Of a stretch of 64,000 nucleotides of DNA, positions 61,532 to 64,000 are shown one piece after another. A program made the translations under genes and the position numbers. Source of the DNA: Nisaea sp. (GTDB lineage: Bacteria; Pseudomonadota; Alphaproteobacteria; Thalassobaculales; Thalassobaculaceae); assembly GCF_034670185.1 (NCBI RefSeq), contig NZ_JAXMNY010000001.1:1-64000 (forward strand). Reading direction: 5' to 3'. The notes beneath the pieces are model-generated. The model was not told the origin of the DNA, searched no databases, and saw only the letters and a program-made list of their open reading frames with translations. Each line of letters begins with the position of its first letter. The stretch's first letter is position 1.

Positions 61532-62270
61532 CGTTTCTTCCCTGACCAAGCGCTTCGGCGGCCTTGTCGCCGTCAATGGCGCCAGCCTGACCGTTGCCGA
61601 GGGTGAGATCGTCTCCCTGATCGGCCCGAACGGAGCTGGCAAGACCACGCTGTTCGCCTCCGTCGCAGGCTTCCTGAAGCCGAATGAGGGTAGTGTCGTG
61701 CTCGACGGAGAGGACATCACCGGACACAAGCCGCACGAGATCTGTAGGCGCGGCATGGTCCGCACATTCCAGGTGGTGAAGCCGTTCGCCGGGCTCAGCG
61801 TGCGGGAGAATATCGCCGTCGGCGCGCACACAAGGATCGCCGGACGGGAGGAAGCACTCGCCTTCGCCGGCAAGATCGCCGAGCAGGTCGGCCTCAGCTC
61901 CATGCTGGACCAGTCGGCGGGGGACCTGACTGTTGCTGGTCGCAAGCGGATCGAGCTCGCCCGGGCGCTGGCGACGCAGCCGAAGCTGCTGCTGCTGGAC
62001 GAGGTCATGGCCGGGCTCAACGCGACGGAGATTCTAGAGATCGTCGAGATCATCCAGCAGATCCGGGATGGCGGTGTCACCATCCTTCTTATCGAACATG
62101 TCATGCAGGCCGTGATGAAACTCTCCGACCGGGCCTATGTGCTGAATTACGGCGAGATCATTGCCGAGGGCAGCCCGGTCGAGATCGCGCACGATCCGAA
62201 GGTGGTTGAAGCCTATCTCGGACACGGGGCGAGCGAGCGGATGAAGTCCGCGGGAGGTGTCGATGCTTGA
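61524..62270 (+). CDS. ABC transporter ATPase, LivG type
   Basis: 248-aa ATPase with Walker A GPNGAGKTT (about 32-40), the Q-loop region RTFQVVKPFAGLSVRENI, Walker B LLLLDEVMAGLN and the switch His in IEHVM. The usual LSGG signature is replaced by a weaker form, SAGDLTVAGRKRIELARAL, as is common in LivG proteins. It overlaps the LivF gene. Confidence 0.92.
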   Translation: MLDVSSLTKRFGGLVAVNGASLTVAEGEIVSLIGPNGAGKTTLFASVAGFLKPNEGSVVLDGEDITGHKPHEICRRGMVRTFQVVKPFAGLSVRENIAVGAHTRIAGREEALAFAGKIAEQVGLSSMLDQSAGDLTVAGRKRIELARALATQPKLLLLDEVMAGLNATEILEIVEIIQQIRDGGVTILLIEHVMQAVMKLSDRAYVLNYGEIIAEGSPVEIAHDPKVVEAYLGHGASERMKSAGGVDA

Positions 62271-62964
62271 GATCATGGACGTCAAGGCCGGGTACGGTCA
62301 TGCGAAAGTGCTGCACGGTGTCTCTCTGAAGGTCGGCGAAGGCGAGCTTGTCGCGCTGCTCGGCAGCAACGGGGCGGGCAAGTCGACGCTGAACAACAAT
62401 ATTTCCGGCATCTACAAGCCGTTCGCCGGCAGCATCCGGTTCGATGGTATCGAGATTGCCGGCGCGCCGGCAGAAGAGGTCGTCGATCGCGGTCTGATCC
62501 AGGTGCCGGAAGGCCGCCGGGTTTTCCCGAACATGACAGTGCGGGAAAACCTGGAACTCGGCTCCTACCGTCGTGCCACGCCGAACCGGGCCCGGAACAT
62601 AGACAAGGTGGTCGGGATCTTCCCGCGCCTCAAGGAACGGTTCGATCAGTATGCCGGCACGCTTTCCGGTGGCGAGCAGCAGATGCTGGCCATCGGTCGC
62701 GGCCTGATGGCTGAACCGCGCCTGCTGATTCTGGATGAGCCGTCGCTGGGCCTGTCGCCGCTGCTGGTGGAGGAGATGTTCGCGCTGATCCAGAAGCTGC
62801 GTGCCGAAGGGCTTGCGATTTTCCTGGTGGAGCAGAATGTCGTTCAGTCGCTGGAGATCGCCGACCGGGCCTATGTCATGGAGAACGGCCTGATCACGGT
62901 TGAGGGACCGGCGCAGGATCTGATGCATGACGAGGAGCTGCGCCGCTCCTATTTGGGGATGTAG
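62263..62964 (+). CDS. ABC transporter ATPase, LivF type
   Basis: 233-aa ATPase. Walker A GSNGAGKST, signature LSGGEQQMLAIGRGLM, Walker B LLILDEPSLGLSP and VEQNV are all present. The ATG at 62263 is chosen since gggagg lies five bases upstream; a GTG at 62257 falls on that site. It overlaps the LivG stop by 8 bases. Confidence 0.92.
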   Translation: MLEIMDVKAGYGHAKVLHGVSLKVGEGELVALLGSNGAGKSTLNNNISGIYKPFAGSIRFDGIEIAGAPAEEVVDRGLIQVPEGRRVFPNMTVRENLELGSYRRATPNRARNIDKVVGIFPRLKERFDQYAGTLSGGEQQMLAIGRGLMAEPRLLILDEPSLGLSPLLVEEMFALIQKLRAEGLAIFLVEQNVVQSLEIADRAYVMENGLITVEGPAQDLMHDEELRRSYLGM

Positions 62965-62966
62965 TC

Positions 62967-64000
62967 ATGAGCATGACACTGGCGGAAAAGATCATCGCGA
63001 AGGCGGCCGGGCAGGACAGTGTCCGGGCTGGTGAAATCGTCACCTGCACCGTCGATCTCGCCATGATCCATGACAGCGGTGGGCCGCGCCGGGTGAAACC
63101 GGTGCTGGAGCGCCTCGGCGTGAAGGTCTGGGACGCGAAGAAAGTGGTCGTGATCTCCGACCATTTTGTCCCGGCGGTGGACCAGCAGAGCGCGGCGATC
63201 CTGAAACTGACCCGCGACTGGGTGAAGGATCAGGAGATCGAGGATTTCTACGACCAGCAGGGCATCTGCCATGTGGTCCTGCCGGAACGCGGCCATCTGA
63301 AGCCGGGCATGTTCGTGGTCGGCGGCGACAGTCACTCCCCGACCGGCGGCGCCTTCGGTTGCTACATGTTCGGCGTCGGGGCGACGGATATGGCGGGTGT
63401 GCTGGTCACGGGGGAGACCTGGATCAGGGTGCCGGAAACAATCCGGATCGACTGGTCCGGCGCCCTACCGCGCGGCTCTTCGGCCAAGGACATGATGCTG
63501 AAGCTTTGCGCCACCCTCGGCATGGATGGCGGCGATTATCAGGCGGTGGAATATACCGGCAGCACGATCGCCGGCCTCTCCATGACCGAACGCATGACCA
63601 TGTCGAACATGGCGGCCGAGCTCGGCGCGCAGGCCGGGTTGATCGCGGCGGACAGGACGACGGCGGACTATATCCGCGCTGCCGGTGCCGATCCGGACGA
63701 GGGCACGGCCTTCGCCGGGGACGAGGATGCGGCTTACCGCGTGGTCCACAAGTTCGATGCCAGCGCGCTTGGCCCGCAGGTTGCGGCGCCGGACAGTCCC
63801 GCCAATTCGGGTCCGGTAGAGGATGCCGACGATGCGCCGGTCGACCAGTGTTATATCGGCGCCTGCACCGGCGCGAAGCTGGAAGACCTGCATATGGCGG
63901 CCGAAGTGCTTGGTGGCCGCAAGGTTGCGAGCGGGACACGTCTTCTGTTGGCCCCGGCCTCGACCCGGATTACCGCCGCCGCTGCCGCTGACGGCACGCT
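62967..64000 (+). CDS. Aconitase/3-isopropylmalate dehydratase large subunit family, partial
   Basis: The frame is open from the ATG at 62967 to the window end (344 codons, 3' end missing). The LeuC-type N-terminus is seen in MTLAEKIIAKAAG, VDLAMIHDSGGPR, ISDHFVPAVDQQSA and GGDSHSPTGGAFG. The first [4Fe-4S] Cys lies in CYIGACTGAKLEDL. It starts 2 bases after the LivF stop, so it is in the transporter operon. True LeuC is unlikely in this setting; a catabolic hydro-lyase, as in dimethylmalate or related dehydratases, fits better. The small subunit should follow outside the window. Confidence 0.85.
   Translation, partial: MSMTLAEKIIAKAAGQDSVRAGEIVTCTVDLAMIHDSGGPRRVKPVLERLGVKVWDAKKVVVISDHFVPAVDQQSAAILKLTRDWVKDQEIEDFYDQQGICHVVLPERGHLKPGMFVVGGDSHSPTGGAFGCYMFGVGATDMAGVLVTGETWIRVPETIRIDWSGALPRGSSAKDMMLKLCATLGMDGGDYQAVEYTGSTIAGLSMTERMTMSNMAAELGAQAGLIAADRTTADYIRAAGADPDEGTAFAGDEDAAYRVVHKFDASALGPQVAAPDSPANSGPVEDADDAPVDQCYIGACTGAKLEDLHMAAEVLGGRKVASGTRLLLAPASTRITAAAAADGT

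Noticed and set aside
1..64000. CRISPR arrays, tRNA or rRNA genes, integrases and intact insertion sequences
   Set aside because: I looked for repeated spacers, conserved tRNA/rRNA segments and transposase motifs and saw none. A covariance-model scan would be needed to exclude small RNAs.

Overview
This 64 kb window looks like part of the chromosome of a marine, high-GC alphaproteobacterium, most plausibly of Rhodospirillales type. That is an inference from base composition, the abundance of TRAP and Liv transporters, ectoine catabolism genes, and alphaproteobacterial style heme/Fur genes. I see no rRNA, tRNA, CRISPR array or intact insertion sequence. The genome is gene-dense with many ATGA start/stop overlaps.

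Region 1 (1-12.8 kb), secondary metabolism. The 3' end of one NRPS gene overlaps a 2343-aa NRPS (C-A-T-T-C-A-T-TE), which overlaps a SyrP-like Fe/2-oxoglutarate hydroxylase, followed 21 bases later by a radical SAM enzyme of the RiPP-maturase type. A strong bidirectional terminator ends this operon. Facing it is a two-gene unit encoding a protein with a histone-H1-like tail plus a DUF697 domain, and a ParA ATPase. A divergent Sfp/EntD-type phosphopantetheinyl transferase probably activates the NRPS carrier domains.

Region 2 (12.8-20.4 kb), ectoine/hydroxyectoine degradation. It holds an ArgE-like deacetylase and ectoine hydrolase (doeA) on minus; eutB, eutC, an AsnC/Lrp regulator and a class III aminotransferase on plus; and a facing EamA transporter. 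The ArgE-like enzyme sits where the deacetylase DoeB would be expected.

Region 3 (20.7-25.6 kb) holds an internally deleted Asp/Glu (hydantoin) racemase, a GNAT protein, and a gentisate pathway cluster (MarR, 3-hydroxybenzoate 6-hydroxylase, gentisate dioxygenase, DinB/MDMPI-like isomerase).

Region 4 (25.6-35.5 kb) is an iron/heme island: a small secreted protein, ExbB, two ExbD, TonB, HemP, heme receptor, HmuS, HmuTUV and an IsdG-like monooxygenase, with two Fur-box-like palindromes.

Region 5 (35.8-47 kb) is a catabolic island of two divergent transcription units with two complete TRAP transporters, an intradiol dioxygenase, FAA hydrolase, OsmC, GlcG-like, cupin and nitroreductase-family proteins and a GntR/FCD regulator. 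It ends in decayed DNA containing a YhaN-like ATPase remnant.

Region 6 (48-57 kb) holds a GST, a chemoreceptor, a RimK-like ATP-grasp enzyme overlapping a GNAT-peptidase C39 fusion, a LysE exporter and an MFS transporter. Region 7 (55.9-64 kb) holds a creatinase, divergent from a GntR/UTRA regulator with a complete Liv-type ABC transporter and the start of an aconitase/LeuC-family gene. The best candidates for something undescribed are the NRPS-hydroxylase-radical SAM operon, the ParA/DUF697 pair and the ATP-grasp/GNAT-C39 pair.
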